DNA from: Microbacterium sp. Root180
Lineage (GTDB): Bacteria; Actinomycetota; Actinomycetes; Actinomycetales; Microbacteriaceae
NCBI RefSeq assembly: GCF_001428485.1
Contig: NZ_LMHS01000002.1
Span: forward strand, 542,094 to 606,093
Reading direction: 5' to 3'
DNA: 64,000 nucleotides
The notes under the pieces were generated by a model. That model searched no databases and had not been told where the DNA came from. It saw nothing but the letters and a program-made list of their open reading frames with translations. Numbering within the stretch: position 1 is the stretch's first letter; each line of letters starts with the position of its first letter. A program made the translations under genes and the position numbers. Positions 52,501 to 59,945 of the stretch are shown one piece after another.

Positions 52501-53679
52501 GGACTCCGCGCGGATCGATCCCGGCTCGATCCCCCACACGCCCTCGACGAACGCCCGGTCGCCCGCGTCGAAGACCGCGCGCTGACCGGGGAGCCCCGGT
52601 CCCATGTAGCCCATCTCGCGTCCGCCCATCGCGTTGGGCTGACCCGTCAGGGAGAACGGGCCGCTTCCTGTCCGGCAGATCGCGCCCGTCGCGAGATGCA
52701 GGTTGCAGATCGCGTTAGTGTGCCATGTTCCCTGGGTCGATTGGTTCAAGCCCATCGTCCACAGCGTCAGCCACTCGCCCGCTTCGGCGATCCAGCCCGC
52801 GGCGGTGCGGATGTCGTCCTCGGCGAGGCCGGTCGTCTCGGCTACTCTCGCCGGCGTGTAGTCGGCGAGGAATCCGGGCATCGCCTCCCAGCCCTCGGTG
52901 TGCTGCGCAATGAATTCGGCGTCGATCCCGCCGCCTTCGACGAGGAGGTGCAGGAGCCCGTTCAGGAGCGCGAGATCGGTGCCGGGCCGGATCGGCAGGT
53001 ACAGGTCGGCGCGATCGGCGGTGGCGGTCCGTCGCGGATCCACGACGATGAGCTTCGCGCCCTTCTTCAGCCGGTCCGCCATTCGGAGGAAGAGGATCGG
53101 ATGGCAGTCGGCCATGTTCGAGCCGATGACGAAGAAGAGGTCGGCCGCGTCGAAGTCCTCGTAGGATCCCGGCGGGCCGTCCGCTCCGAGCGACTGCTTG
53201 TAGCCCGTGCCCGCCGATGCCATGCACAGCCGGGAGTTCGACTCGATGTGAAGTCCCCGCAGATACCCCTTGACCAGCTTGTTCGACAGGTACTGCGCCT
53301 CGATCGACATCTGCCCCGAGACGTACAGGGCGACGGAATCCGGCCCGTGCTCGTCGACGATCGCGCGCAGCCGGCGGCCGGCCTCGGCGATCGCCGTGTC
53401 ATGCGGCACCGGCACGGCGTCCTCTCCCCGCGCTGGCCGCACGAACGCCGTCGTCATACGCCCGGGGGCGTGCATCAGGTCGACGTGCGTCGCACCCTTC
53501 GTGCACAGCCGCCCGGCGTTGGCCGGGTGTGCCGTGTCGCCCACCGCCTTGGCGAGCGTGCGCCCGTCGGCAGGGGTCACCGATATGCCGCACCCCACGC
53601 CGCAGTACGAGCACACGGTGCGCAACGCGCCCGCGGGCGCGCCGGTGGCGGGCTCCGCCGGGCGCGCGATCGTGGCCAT
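49576..53679 (-). CDS. nasC: Assimilatory nitrate reductase fused to a CysJ-like flavoprotein
   Basis: Single-chain enzyme reducing nitrate to nitrite with NADPH. 1367 residues. Residues 1-760: molybdopterin domains with a [4Fe-4S] site (C23, C26, C30, C59), HIESNSRLCMASAGTGYKQ, and a C-terminal pterin-binding domain with TGRLQHQWHTMTKTGRV. Residues about 830-975: FMN flavodoxin (VTVLWGSQTGNAEEVAAAC). Residues about 990-1367: FAD/NADPH module with RQYSISSSP near 1152, MIGPGTGIAPFRGFL near 1223 and terminal KRYVRDVY. Leaderless ATG at 53679. Such NarB/NasC-CysJ fusions are known in some actinobacteria. The symbol is by analogy. Confidence 0.92.
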   Translation of the reverse strand: MATIARPAEPATGAPAGALRTVCSYCGVGCGISVTPADGRTLAKAVGDTAHPANAGRLCTKGATHVDLMHAPGRMTTAFVRPARGEDAVPVPHDTAIAEAGRRLRAIVDEHGPDSVALYVSGQMSIEAQYLSNKLVKGYLRGLHIESNSRLCMASAGTGYKQSLGADGPPGSYEDFDAADLFFVIGSNMADCHPILFLRMADRLKKGAKLIVVDPRRTATADRADLYLPIRPGTDLALLNGLLHLLVEGGGIDAEFIAQHTEGWEAMPGFLADYTPARVAETTGLAEDDIRTAAGWIAEAGEWLTLWTMGLNQSTQGTWHTNAICNLHLATGAICRTGSGPFSLTGQPNAMGGREMGYMGPGLPGQRAVFDAGDRAFVEGVWGIEPGSIRAESGAGTIDLFRTMAAGDLKAAWIICTNPVASVANRKTVIEGLEAAELVIAQDVFTETATNAYADILLPATLWVESEGVMTSSDRTMTLVPRALDAPGDAQPDWLTICLVARAMGFDEGFGFTSAEEVFDEIRRFWNPKTGWDVRGVTYERLRRGPVQWPAPPDDSAQRHPIRYLNDGVSQSLHREADGTPPRLAFATPSRRAQFFARPHIGPSELPDDDFPWILNTGRLQHQWHTMTKTGRVGKLVKLNPDPFVEVHPDDAQAQGISPGDLVEVSSRRGRVVLPAVVSDRVRPGCCFAPFHWNDEHGEYLTVNAVTSDAVDPASLQPEFKYAAVSLRRVGPAPRDTADEADQRMPPPDRAREVLAGVGVGAPAPPVLDEAEHAYVSGFLAALEASPVEAGAVPVLPASAPLRAVSRAWLDGVLAGLYSRELRGAEPAADADDEVTVLWGSQTGNAEEVAAACAATLTARGIRSRMISMVDMSLTELAAARRLLVVTSTFGDGGPPDNAADLWTELSGDGAPTLADLDYAVFAIGDPSYDDFCGHGRSIDERLGALGATALVPRVDCEPDYAQPAAAWLDQVISTFAEGEASVTAVEPAPPPTRRLFTRANPVRAALVTNTLLSGAGSAKEVRQFGFDLSHAGVAYEAGDSLGVLAPNSAGAVAEWLEVTGLAPREIVDLDGEERFLDDALTSDLDITRITPDLLAFVAEHNADPDLTTLLRRENRGRLEQYLWSMHAVDLLRAFPPRASVAEWMPVLKRLQPRQYSISSSPKTSPDEVQLTVSVVRFETETGRRRGGVASTFLADVAADAPSRIYLQKSPHFRVPADPTVPIIMIGPGTGIAPFRGFLHDRRADAHSGRNWLFFGEQHAASDFYYREELEAMHEDGFLTRLDLAFSRDQRQKIYVQDRMEEHGLELWRWLQDGAHLYVCGDASRMAKDVDDTLVTIAQRHGGLSAEAAIEFRRSLVAHKRYVRDVY

Positions 53680-53685
53680 GCCCCG

Positions 53686-53739
53686 ATGATCGCCGACCCA
53701 TGTTCCACGCGGTCGTGCGGCGTGTTACCGGCGGGTCAC
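53686..53739 (-). promoter_or_regulatory. Nitrate reductase promoter with GlnR-like boxes
   Basis: On the minus strand: GTGAC at 53739, GTAAC at 53728 (11 nt later) and GGAAC at 53706 (22 nt later). Then comes GATCAT at 53691-53686, 15 nt after the last box, and six bases to the ATG. This is the clearest match to the gTnAC-n6 repeat rule of GlnR in the window. Confidence 0.65.
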
Positions 53740-53785
53740 GTGGCCCTCACGGGAGTGAGCGCGGGCGAGTGAGGGATGCCGCGCC

Positions 53786-54448
53786 TCAGGCGTCGGCCGG
53801 GTCCTCGTCGCGCGGCTCCGCGTCGTCGTCGCCGGGGATCTCCTCGAAGAGACCCGCGGGCGGCGTCACGACGACTCGGCCCGCGGAGATGTCGACCTCG
53901 GGAACGATCGCCTTAACGAAGGGCACCAGGACCTCCTGGGGCTCGCCGTGCGCGGCATCCGGATTCGTCCGCACGATGAGGAGGTCCTGCGCAGGCATGT
54001 GATCGACGCGGATGACGCGCCCCACCGTCACGCCGTCGCGGACGACCTCGAGGCCGACGAGCTGGTGGTCGAACCACGCATCGTCCTCGGCGGGCGCGGC
54101 GTGCGTGTCCTGATCGATCCAGAGGATCGCGCGGATGAGCTCCTCCGCGGCGGCGCGATCGTCGACGCCCTCGAAGAACGCGACGGGGTGGCTGTTCATC
54201 CAGCGGAACTCGCGCACCGTGAGCGGCTTGCCGTGCCACGGCGATGCTTCCGGCACCTGAAGGGTGAACGTGGCACCGGGGGCGAACCGACCCTCGGGGT
54301 CGTCGGTGTACAGCTCGAGCTTGATGGCGCCCTTGAGTCCGTGGGCCTTCACCAGGCGTCCGACGCGCAACTGCGTCTTGCCGGACGGGACGGGTGCCTT
54401 CGCCGAGGTGTCCGGGCTCTCACCGGGCTCGTTCGTTTCGCCTGCCAC
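53786..54448 (-). CDS. rimM: 16S rRNA processing protein RimM
   Basis: Binds S19 and helps mature the 30S head. 220 residues: an N-terminal acidic/linker stretch, the RimM domain (QLRVGRLVKAHGLKGAIKLEL, VREFRWMNSHPVAFFEGVDD) and a PRC-barrel (LVGLEVVRDGVTVGRVIRVD ... EVLVPFVKAIVPEVDIS). ATG at 54448, one base after the khpA stop. Downstream of it the expected trmD is replaced by the nitrate segment. Confidence 0.96.
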   Translation of the reverse strand: MAGETNEPGESPDTSAKAPVPSGKTQLRVGRLVKAHGLKGAIKLELYTDDPEGRFAPGATFTLQVPEASPWHGKPLTVREFRWMNSHPVAFFEGVDDRAAAEELIRAILWIDQDTHAAPAEDDAWFDHQLVGLEVVRDGVTVGRVIRVDHMPAQDLLIVRTNPDAAHGEPQEVLVPFVKAIVPEVDISAGRVVVTPPAGLFEEIPGDDDAEPRDEDPADA

Positions 54449-54449
54449 C

Positions 54450-54680
54450 TCAGTCGTCCGCGACGTCGACGCGCACGCGCCTGCCGTCGGCGAGCGCGCT
54501 GATGAGGGTGCGCAGGGCTTTGGCCGTGCGGCCGCCGCGCCCGATCACGCGACCCCGGTCATCGGGGTGGACGTGCACCTCGAGAACGTCGCCTCGCGGC
54601 GACGTGGACGAGTCGATGCGCACAGCGTCGGGGTGATCGACGATCCCCTTGACGACGTGCTCGAGTGCGGCGGCCAGCAA
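54450..54680 (-). CDS. khpA: KhpA-like KH domain RNA-binding protein
   Basis: 76 residues, the family size. Single KH domain with the GRGG-type loop VIGRGGRTAKALRTLISAL and a C-terminal RRVRVDVADD. Usually pairs with a Jag/KhpB protein to bind RNA. Start: no ATG/GTG fits; a TTG at 54680, 4 nt after the rpsP stop, gives MLAAALEHVVKGIVDHPDAV, the normal N-terminus. The rpsP-KH-rimM order is standard. Confidence 0.92.
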   Translation of the reverse strand: MLAAALEHVVKGIVDHPDAVRIDSSTSPRGDVLEVHVHPDDRGRVIGRGGRTAKALRTLISALADGRRVRVDVADD

Positions 54681-54684
54681 CGGA

Positions 54685-55116
54685 TTACTCTGCGGACTCG
54701 GCGGCCTCATCGGCCGCGTCGGTCGCCTCGTCGGCGGGAGCCGCAACGGGCTCCTCGGCCTTCTTCTCGGCCTTGGGCTTGAGGACCGACTTCTTGGAGG
54801 AGTCGATCTCGAAGGCGGCCTTCTCTTCGCGCGTCTGCACGGTCGAGACGGCGTTCTTGTCGCCCTTGAACTTGCCCCAGTCGCCGGTGAGCTTGAGGAG
54901 CACGAGCACCTGCTCGGTCGGCTGCGCGCCGACGCTCAGCCAGTACTGGGCACGCTCCGAGTCGACCTCGATGAACGAGGGCTGCTCGGTCGGGTGGTAC
55001 TTGCCGATCTCCTCGATGACGCGACCATCGCGCTTGGTGCGCGAGTCGGCGACGACGATGCGGTAGTAGGGCGCGCGGATCTTTCCGAGGCGCTTGAGAC
55101 GGATCTTGACAGCCAC
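54685..55116 (-). CDS. rpsP: 30S ribosomal protein S16
   Basis: Small-subunit assembly protein. 143 residues: canonical S16 in the first 80 or so ([52 protein letters not shown]), then a Lys/Glu/Ala-rich tail ([18 protein letters not shown]) typical of actinobacterial S16. GTG at 55116 with SD CAGGAGAA. First gene of rpsP-khpA-rimM. Confidence 0.98.
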   Translation of the reverse strand: MAVKIRLKRLGKIRAPYYRIVVADSRTKRDGRVIEEIGKYHPTEQPSFIEVDSERAQYWLSVGAQPTEQVLVLLKLTGDWGKFKGDKNAVSTVQTREEKAAFEIDSSKKSVLKPKAEKKAEEPVAAPADEATDAADEAAESAE

Positions 55117-55246
55117 GATTCTCCTGAATGTGTGGGAAGTGAACGAACCGATCGCCTGGAGCGTGGGGTGCACACCCGGCGGAAGCTCTAAGGAGGACCT
55201 CCCCGCTGGATAGAGGGTCGAGCGGGTGATCCGACCCTCCATTCTG
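55117..55246 (-). promoter_or_regulatory. rpsP promoter and leader
   Basis: A CAGAAT -10 (minus 55246-55241) in the context CTGGCAGAAT, matching the one before rplS, followed by a leader of about 120 nt. Its 5' end contains an 8-bp stem (gagggtcg 55213-55220 with cgaccctc 55232-55239). A second AGGAGG-rich stretch near 55190 could pair with the CCTCC before it. Confidence 0.4.
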
Positions 55247-55296
55247 CCAGATGACTCACCATGCCGCGAACCACGCGTCTCGGGTGCCCTGCATGC

Positions 55297-55302
55297 CACA
55301 AT
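55297..55302 (+). promoter_or_regulatory. Candidate -10 of the YbdK-type ligase gene
   Basis: CACAAT followed by six bases and the ATG at 55309, the same spacing as the other leaderless starts in the window; no SD is present. Confidence 0.4.
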
Positions 55303-55308
55303 GTGGCC

Positions 55309-56478
55309 ATGACGGTGCCCTTCGCGACATCCGCCCGTTCTTCCGTCGGGCTCGAGTGGGAGCTCATGCTCGCCGATGGCGAGACCGGCGATCTGGCGCC
55401 GCGCGCACCCGAGGTGCTCGCCGATCTCGAAGAGCGCACCGCCCTCGAGCGGTACACGGTGACCGGCGAGCTGCTCACGAACACCGTCGAGGTGACGAGC
55501 GGCATCGGCGACACGGTCGCTGCGGCCGTCGACGACATCGCGGATGCGATCGCCGCGGTGCGCACCGAGACCACGCCGCTCGGCGTCGAGCTCCTGTGCG
55601 CGGGCAGCCACCCGTTCGCCCAGTGGTACGACCAGCAGGTCACTGACAAGACGCGGTACCACAAGCTCATCGAGCGCACGCAGTGGTGGGGCCGCAACAT
55701 GATGATCTGGGGCATCCACGTCCACGTCGGCGTCGATGACGTGAACAAGGTGTTCCCGATCATCAACGCCCTCGCGGTGTACCTCCCCCACCTGCAGGCG
55801 CTCTCCGCATCGAGCCCGTTCTGGGCGGGAGAGCGCACGGGGTACGCGTCGAATCGCTCGCTGGTCTTCCAGCAGCTGCCCACCGCCGGTCTGCCCTGGC
55901 CGCTGGAGGACTGGGCGCAGTTCGAGTCCTACCTCGACGATCTGGTCGGCACGGGCGTGATGGAGGACTCGACCGAGGTGCGCTGGGACATCCGTCCCGC
56001 TCCGCGCTGGGGCACGATCGAAGTGCGGGCCTGCGACGGCATGTCGACGCTTCCGGAGCTGGCGGCGATCGCGGCCCTCGTTCAGGTTCTCGTCGAGCAC
56101 TTCTCGCGCGAGCTCGACGAGGGACGGGCCCTGCCGACCCTCCAGCCGTGGTTCGTCCGCGAGAACAAGTGGCGCGCCGCGCGGTACGGACTCGACGCCC
56201 GCATCATCGTGGACCGGGCGGGCACGCAGATGCTCGTCACCGAGCACCTGCGCGAGACCCTCGAGCGGGTCGCCGACATCGCGGTGGAGCTCAAGTGCTC
56301 CCGTGAATTGGCGGGCGTCGAATCGATCCTCACCGAGGGTGCCAGCTACGCACGTCAGCTGCGTGTGGCCGATGCCGCCGACGGCGACCTGCGCGAGGTC
56401 GTCCAGCATCTCATCCGTGAGTTCCGGCTGGGGCCGACGCTGCGCGATCACCTCGCCCAGAAATACCGCGAGCTGTGA
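55309..56478 (+). CDS. YbdK-type carboxylate-amine ligase (glutamate-cysteine ligase 2 family)
   Basis: ATP-grasp-like GCS2 family enzyme joining a carboxylate to an amine; weak gamma-glutamylcysteine synthetase activity is known for E. coli YbdK. 389 residues: [79 protein letters not shown]. The ATG at 55309 (MTVPFATSA) is preferred to one at 55261 because of the CACAAT element. The C-terminus [15 protein letters not shown] recurs as a displaced second tail at 56970-57008, pointing to recombination at the 3' end. Confidence 0.9.
   Translation: MTVPFATSARSSVGLEWELMLADGETGDLAPRAPEVLADLEERTALERYTVTGELLTNTVEVTSGIGDTVAAAVDDIADAIAAVRTETTPLGVELLCAGSHPFAQWYDQQVTDKTRYHKLIERTQWWGRNMMIWGIHVHVGVDDVNKVFPIINALAVYLPHLQALSASSPFWAGERTGYASNRSLVFQQLPTAGLPWPLEDWAQFESYLDDLVGTGVMEDSTEVRWDIRPAPRWGTIEVRACDGMSTLPELAAIAALVQVLVEHFSRELDEGRALPTLQPWFVRENKWRAARYGLDARIIVDRAGTQMLVTEHLRETLERVADIAVELKCSRELAGVESILTEGASYARQLRVADAADGDLREVVQHLIREFRLGPTLRDHLAQKYREL
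56443..56457 (+). repeat. Direct repeat, left copy (in the ligase 3' end)
   Basis: The 15-bp sequence cgcgatcacctcgcc, identical to 56982-56996, 539 bp apart. Just upstream, the two copies differ mainly at codon third positions while encoding GPTL in both. Confidence 0.8.
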
Positions 56479-56630
56479 TGTCCAGGGATGCTGCCGCGTG
56501 AATCGCGTGGGAGCTGCCGACAACTTCGCGAAGGGCGTGGTCACCGCTCACTGTGTCGGTCCCGTACTCTGCCCGCAGTGGGTTCGCGATGTCGCAGGAT
56601 GACACCGGAGCAAGTGAGGAAGTGGCGCGC

Positions 56631-56954
56631 ATGGACTTTTCACCGTTTGTGCGGAACTACTTTCCCAGCGCCGGACTTCTCCGAATGAAGCTGGTTGACG
56701 TCTCCCAGGAGGATACGAGTCTTCACGTGGTGTTCGACGGAGTTCCTGAGATTCGTGCCGGGCGATTCGGAGTCCGGATCGCAACGCCAGCGCACGTGGG
56801 GGACGAGAGGTGGAACGACTTCCCGGTTGCCGGCGACGACATGGAGGAATGGGCCTCCCTTGCCATCATCCTGGATCTGGTTGAGGTGTATGACACCACT
56901 GCTCAAGGCTCCACAGTCCTGCCCGACTCTGACGGAATCATCTGGTTGAGCTGA
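56631..56954 (+). CDS. Orphan small protein on a lower-G+C insert
   Basis: Not recognised. 107 residues, acidic and soluble, no signal or membrane helix (MDFSPFVRNYFPSAGLL, then DERWNDFPVAGDDMEEWASL, ending DSDGIIWLS). Size and acidity recall immunity proteins of contact or polymorphic toxin systems, but no toxin gene is nearby and no family can be assigned. Codon use is unlike its neighbours (TTT, ACT, AGT, GTT, TTG are frequent). The ATG at 56631 has GAGGAA about 10 nt upstream; an in-frame ATG at 56589 lacks an SD. It lies inside the segment bounded by 15-bp direct repeats. Confidence 0.6.
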   Translation: MDFSPFVRNYFPSAGLLRMKLVDVSQEDTSLHVVFDGVPEIRAGRFGVRIATPAHVGDERWNDFPVAGDDMEEWASLAIILDLVEVYDTTAQGSTVLPDSDGIIWLS

Positions 56955-56969
56955 GCGGGTCACGACGCG

Positions 56970-57008
56970 GGACCCACCCTCCGCGATCACCTCGCCGGCA
57001 CGGTCTAG
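56970..57008 (+). pseudogene. Displaced 3' end of a YbdK-type ligase gene
   Basis: In frame this reads [16 protein letters not shown], matching the ligase C-terminal GPTLRDHLA before diverging. Its TAG overlaps the stop codon of the glycosyltransferase gene on the other strand (CTAG), a compact arrangement that looks ancestral. It is best explained as the resident gene's old tail, cut off when a homologous 3' end plus the orphan gene came in. Confidence 0.65.
56982..56996 (+). repeat. Direct repeat, right copy
   Basis: Second copy of cgcgatcacctcgcc, marking the right edge of the inserted segment. Confidence 0.8.
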
Positions 57009-58681
57009 GACACGGCGGGCGCCGGTCCCGCGACGCCTTCGACGGTGAAGTGCGACATGCCGTGCTCGGTCTTCTGCCAGTAGTGCGGCTTGGTGATGAG
57101 CTGCCACAGCGCCTTGTAGGCGGCGAGCGAGTGCAGCAGCCAGTACACGGGGTTCAGGATCGCCCACCCGACGAGCCAGAACGCGCCGCGCTTGTACGGC
57201 CCCATCATGTTCAGGTACACCATCAGCGCGTTGCCGACGAGGAAGTTCAAGAGGCAGATCCAGAGGATCGCGGGAGGGAACGCCGGTGTCACGCTCGCCC
57301 ACGGGATCAGGAACGACACGATGGTCAGCGCCGTGAACGGGATCACTCCGAGGAAGGTCAGCGGGGTTCCCGCGATGAGCAATGTGAACGACGCGAACCG
57401 CCGAAGGCCGATTCGGCGAATCAGCCGGAACGGCCGACGCGCGTGCACGAGCGCCGTCTGCATGTATCCCTTGATCCACCGGCTGCGCTGGCCGATGAAG
57501 ATGCCGAGCCGCGAGGTCGCCTCCTCCATCGTCGTGGAGTCGACGACGCCGACCCGGTAGCCGAGGGCGCTCGCGCGGATGCCCAGGTCGGCGTCCTCGG
57601 TCACGTTGTACGGGTCCCATCCGCCCAGCTCTCGCAGCGCCGAGGTGCGGAAGTGGTTGGAGGTCCCCCCGAGCGGGATCGGCAGGTCGCCGACGTCGAG
57701 GCCCGTCAGCATGTAGTCGAACCAGTAGCTGTACTCCAGCGCGAACATGCGGGTGAGCACGTTCTCGCGTGCGTTGAAGTAGTTGAGCGCCGCCTGCATG
57801 ACGACCACCGATTCATCGGCGCGCGAGAAGGCGACGACCGTCTTCTTGAGCTGATCGGGCTCGGGCGCATCCTCGGCGTCGTAGATCACCAGGAACTCTC
57901 CGCGCGCCACCTCGAGTCCGACGTTGCACGCGCGGGGCTTGGTCTGCGGCGTGCCCTTGGGCACCGTGACCACGAGGAAATGAGCGGGCGGGTCCGAGAC
58001 GGCGATCGCTTCGCGGGTCTCGGCGTCCTCCTCCTCGACGAGGATGATCACCTCGAGCTTGTCGGTCGGGTAGTCGAGCCGGCCGAGATTCTCCACGAGC
58101 CGGCCCACGATGCGCGCTTCGCGGAACACCGGCACGAGCACCGTGTACATCGGCATCTCGTCGTCGCGGAGGGCGGCGATCTCCTCGGGCCGCACATGCG
58201 CCACGAGGTCGTATCGCGACCCGCGCAGCGCGATGAAGAACTTGAACAGAGTGCTCGCCAGGAAGATCACGCTCGCGATGCCGATCAACGACATCAGCGT
58301 GATGAGCGGCCACACGATGGCGCACGCGACGACCAGCAGTCCGAGGACGATCGCGATGACCTTCTGAGAGGTCGAGAGCACGTAGCGCGCCGACAGCACG
58401 GGGTCGAGGCGATAGAGCCCGTCCGCCGCCTGCGACGCGTACTCGGCCCGGAAGTGATCGGTGAGGGCGGCGACGATCGCCGACTGCTCGACAAGACGTT
58501 CCTCGATCGGCGCGCCGACGATCGCCTCGATGCGTGCGCGCCGGCGCGGGGTGAGCGGCGCCGTCGTCGCGACCTCGACGGCGGCATCCGTCCTCCTGAC
58601 CGGGATCCAGCCCTGCTTCGCGTACGTCGTGCGCAGATCGGGGTCGAGAAGGTCGCGGTCGATGTCGATCGAGGCGGTCAC
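57005..58681 (-). CDS. Membrane glycosyltransferase family 2 with T2SS_E-N-like domain
   Basis: 558 residues. Residues about 15-100 resemble the GspE/MshE N-terminal domain (GWIPVRRTDAAVEVATTAPL, IEAIVGAPIEERLVEQSAIV). After two membrane helices comes a processive-type GT2 domain: VIYDAEDAPEPDQL (DxD region), EDADLGIRASALGY (catalytic ED) and GQRSRWIKG (QxxRW). Several C-terminal helices follow. This layout resembles NfrB-like and cellulose-synthase-like enzymes, so it likely makes or exports a polysaccharide; the product is unknown. GTG start overlaps the upstream membrane-protein stop (GTGA). Confidence 0.85.
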   Translation of the reverse strand: MTASIDIDRDLLDPDLRTTYAKQGWIPVRRTDAAVEVATTAPLTPRRRARIEAIVGAPIEERLVEQSAIVAALTDHFRAEYASQAADGLYRLDPVLSARYVLSTSQKVIAIVLGLLVVACAIVWPLITLMSLIGIASVIFLASTLFKFFIALRGSRYDLVAHVRPEEIAALRDDEMPMYTVLVPVFREARIVGRLVENLGRLDYPTDKLEVIILVEEEDAETREAIAVSDPPAHFLVVTVPKGTPQTKPRACNVGLEVARGEFLVIYDAEDAPEPDQLKKTVVAFSRADESVVVMQAALNYFNARENVLTRMFALEYSYWFDYMLTGLDVGDLPIPLGGTSNHFRTSALRELGGWDPYNVTEDADLGIRASALGYRVGVVDSTTMEEATSRLGIFIGQRSRWIKGYMQTALVHARRPFRLIRRIGLRRFASFTLLIAGTPLTFLGVIPFTALTIVSFLIPWASVTPAFPPAILWICLLNFLVGNALMVYLNMMGPYKRGAFWLVGWAILNPVYWLLHSLAAYKALWQLITKPHYWQKTEHGMSHFTVEGVAGPAPAVS

Positions 58682-59838
58682 GGCGCACCTCCCGCGAGGA
58701 TGCGCATCCACGTGCTCACCGTGTCGTTGTCGAATGCCTGCGCCCAGCCGATCCCCCACAGGATCACCGACGTCGCGCACACCAGCAGCACGCTGACCCC
58801 CGTCGTCGGCTTCGGCACCACCGCCACCGCCACCAGGAGCATGAGCAGGTAGTTGATCCCGGAGACCCCCGGAGGTGTGAGACCCAGGATGAAGGCGAGC
58901 AGGATCATCGCCGTCATGACCGGCGCGACCAGACCCACACCCGGGTAGCGCAGGGCGATCGCGGTGAGGACGACGACGATGGTGGGCGCGAGGTAGAGCA
59001 GTCCGGAGGGGCTGAGCAGCTGCTCGGCGACCGCAGCGGCGCGCGCCGGATCCCACTCGAGGTTCCCGCGGATCATCGCGAGCGGTCCGAGTCGGAAGGC
59101 GACGCCGAGCAGGACGAGCGAGCCGATCAGCGCGAGAGTGGGGAAAACGACGACGATCGCATTCGCCGTCCGCGACGCCGACCTCGACCGCACGAGGAAC
59201 GCGGCCGCCAGCGCGGCCACGATCGCGACGAAAAGTCCCGTGGAGTCCGACAGTGCGGAGCACGCGAACAGCAGCCCCGCCCGGAACCCCGCCTGCGTGT
59301 TCGCATACGTCACGAACCTCACGAGGTCGACCATGCCGAGTCCGAAGAACGTGAGGCCGAGGGCCGCCTCGAAGCTCGTGGTCATGACGAATGCGAACAT
59401 CGGCGTCAGCGCCAGTGTTGCGACGAAGACGACCCGCACCGGCTGGGGGAACTCCTTGCGCTGCATCGACTGGATGATGAGCTGGATCAGGATGCCGCCC
59501 ACGAGAGCGCCTGCGATCGCGAGGCCCAGCGCGCCGCCGGGGATCACGAGAGCGAGCACGCTGGTCAGGATCGGGTACAGCTCGGCGAGCGCCGCGACGT
59601 CGGACGATCCCCACGGCAGACCATCGACCCGTGCCGCGAGCGCGCCGTTCGCGGTGTCGCTCCAGTCCCCGCCGGAGGCGATCTGGAACCAGACGGCGAT
59701 TCCGATGAACGGCAGTGCGGCCAGCAGGCGAACGCCCCAGCGCAGCCAGGTGTTGCGCGGATATCGTTCGATCCGCCCTGATTCGCTCTCCACGAACAGG
59801 GGCGCGTCTCGCGCGAAGACGCTTTCAGCCGTCGTCAC
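58678..59838 (-). CDS. Polytopic membrane protein paired with the glycosyltransferase
   Basis: Not recognised. 386 residues with about ten predicted membrane helices and one larger loop (WFQIASGGDWSDTANGALAA to LPWGSSDVAALAELYPI) probably outside the cell. Overlapping start and stop with the GT2 gene imply a shared complex, for example a polysaccharide-synthase partner or lipid-linked sugar handling. GTG at 59838. No sugar-transfer motif is visible, so the role is inferred from the operon. Confidence 0.7.
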   Translation of the reverse strand: MTTAESVFARDAPLFVESESGRIERYPRNTWLRWGVRLLAALPFIGIAVWFQIASGGDWSDTANGALAARVDGLPWGSSDVAALAELYPILTSVLALVIPGGALGLAIAGALVGGILIQLIIQSMQRKEFPQPVRVVFVATLALTPMFAFVMTTSFEAALGLTFFGLGMVDLVRFVTYANTQAGFRAGLLFACSALSDSTGLFVAIVAALAAAFLVRSRSASRTANAIVVVFPTLALIGSLVLLGVAFRLGPLAMIRGNLEWDPARAAAVAEQLLSPSGLLYLAPTIVVVLTAIALRYPGVGLVAPVMTAMILLAFILGLTPPGVSGINYLLMLLVAVAVVPKPTTGVSVLLVCATSVILWGIGWAQAFDNDTVSTWMRILAGGAP

Positions 59839-59945
59839 TCATCTCTGCCGATCCCCCCAGATCGCTCGTACCATCCGGCGCGGTGCGCCGCCCATGTTCC
59901 CAACGTAGTCAACGCGCCACGGCGGTGCGACCGACGACGCGCGAT

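Noticed and set aside
50299..53772. Open frame of about 1157 codons on plus, antisense to the nitrate reductase gene
   Set aside because: Same high-GC shadow effect; no domain is recognisable and the minus-strand protein has all cofactor motifs.
56500..56604. Short GTG-started frame of 34 codons between the ligase and the orphan gene
   Set aside because: No SD, no similarity, and it overlaps the likely upstream region of the orphan gene.
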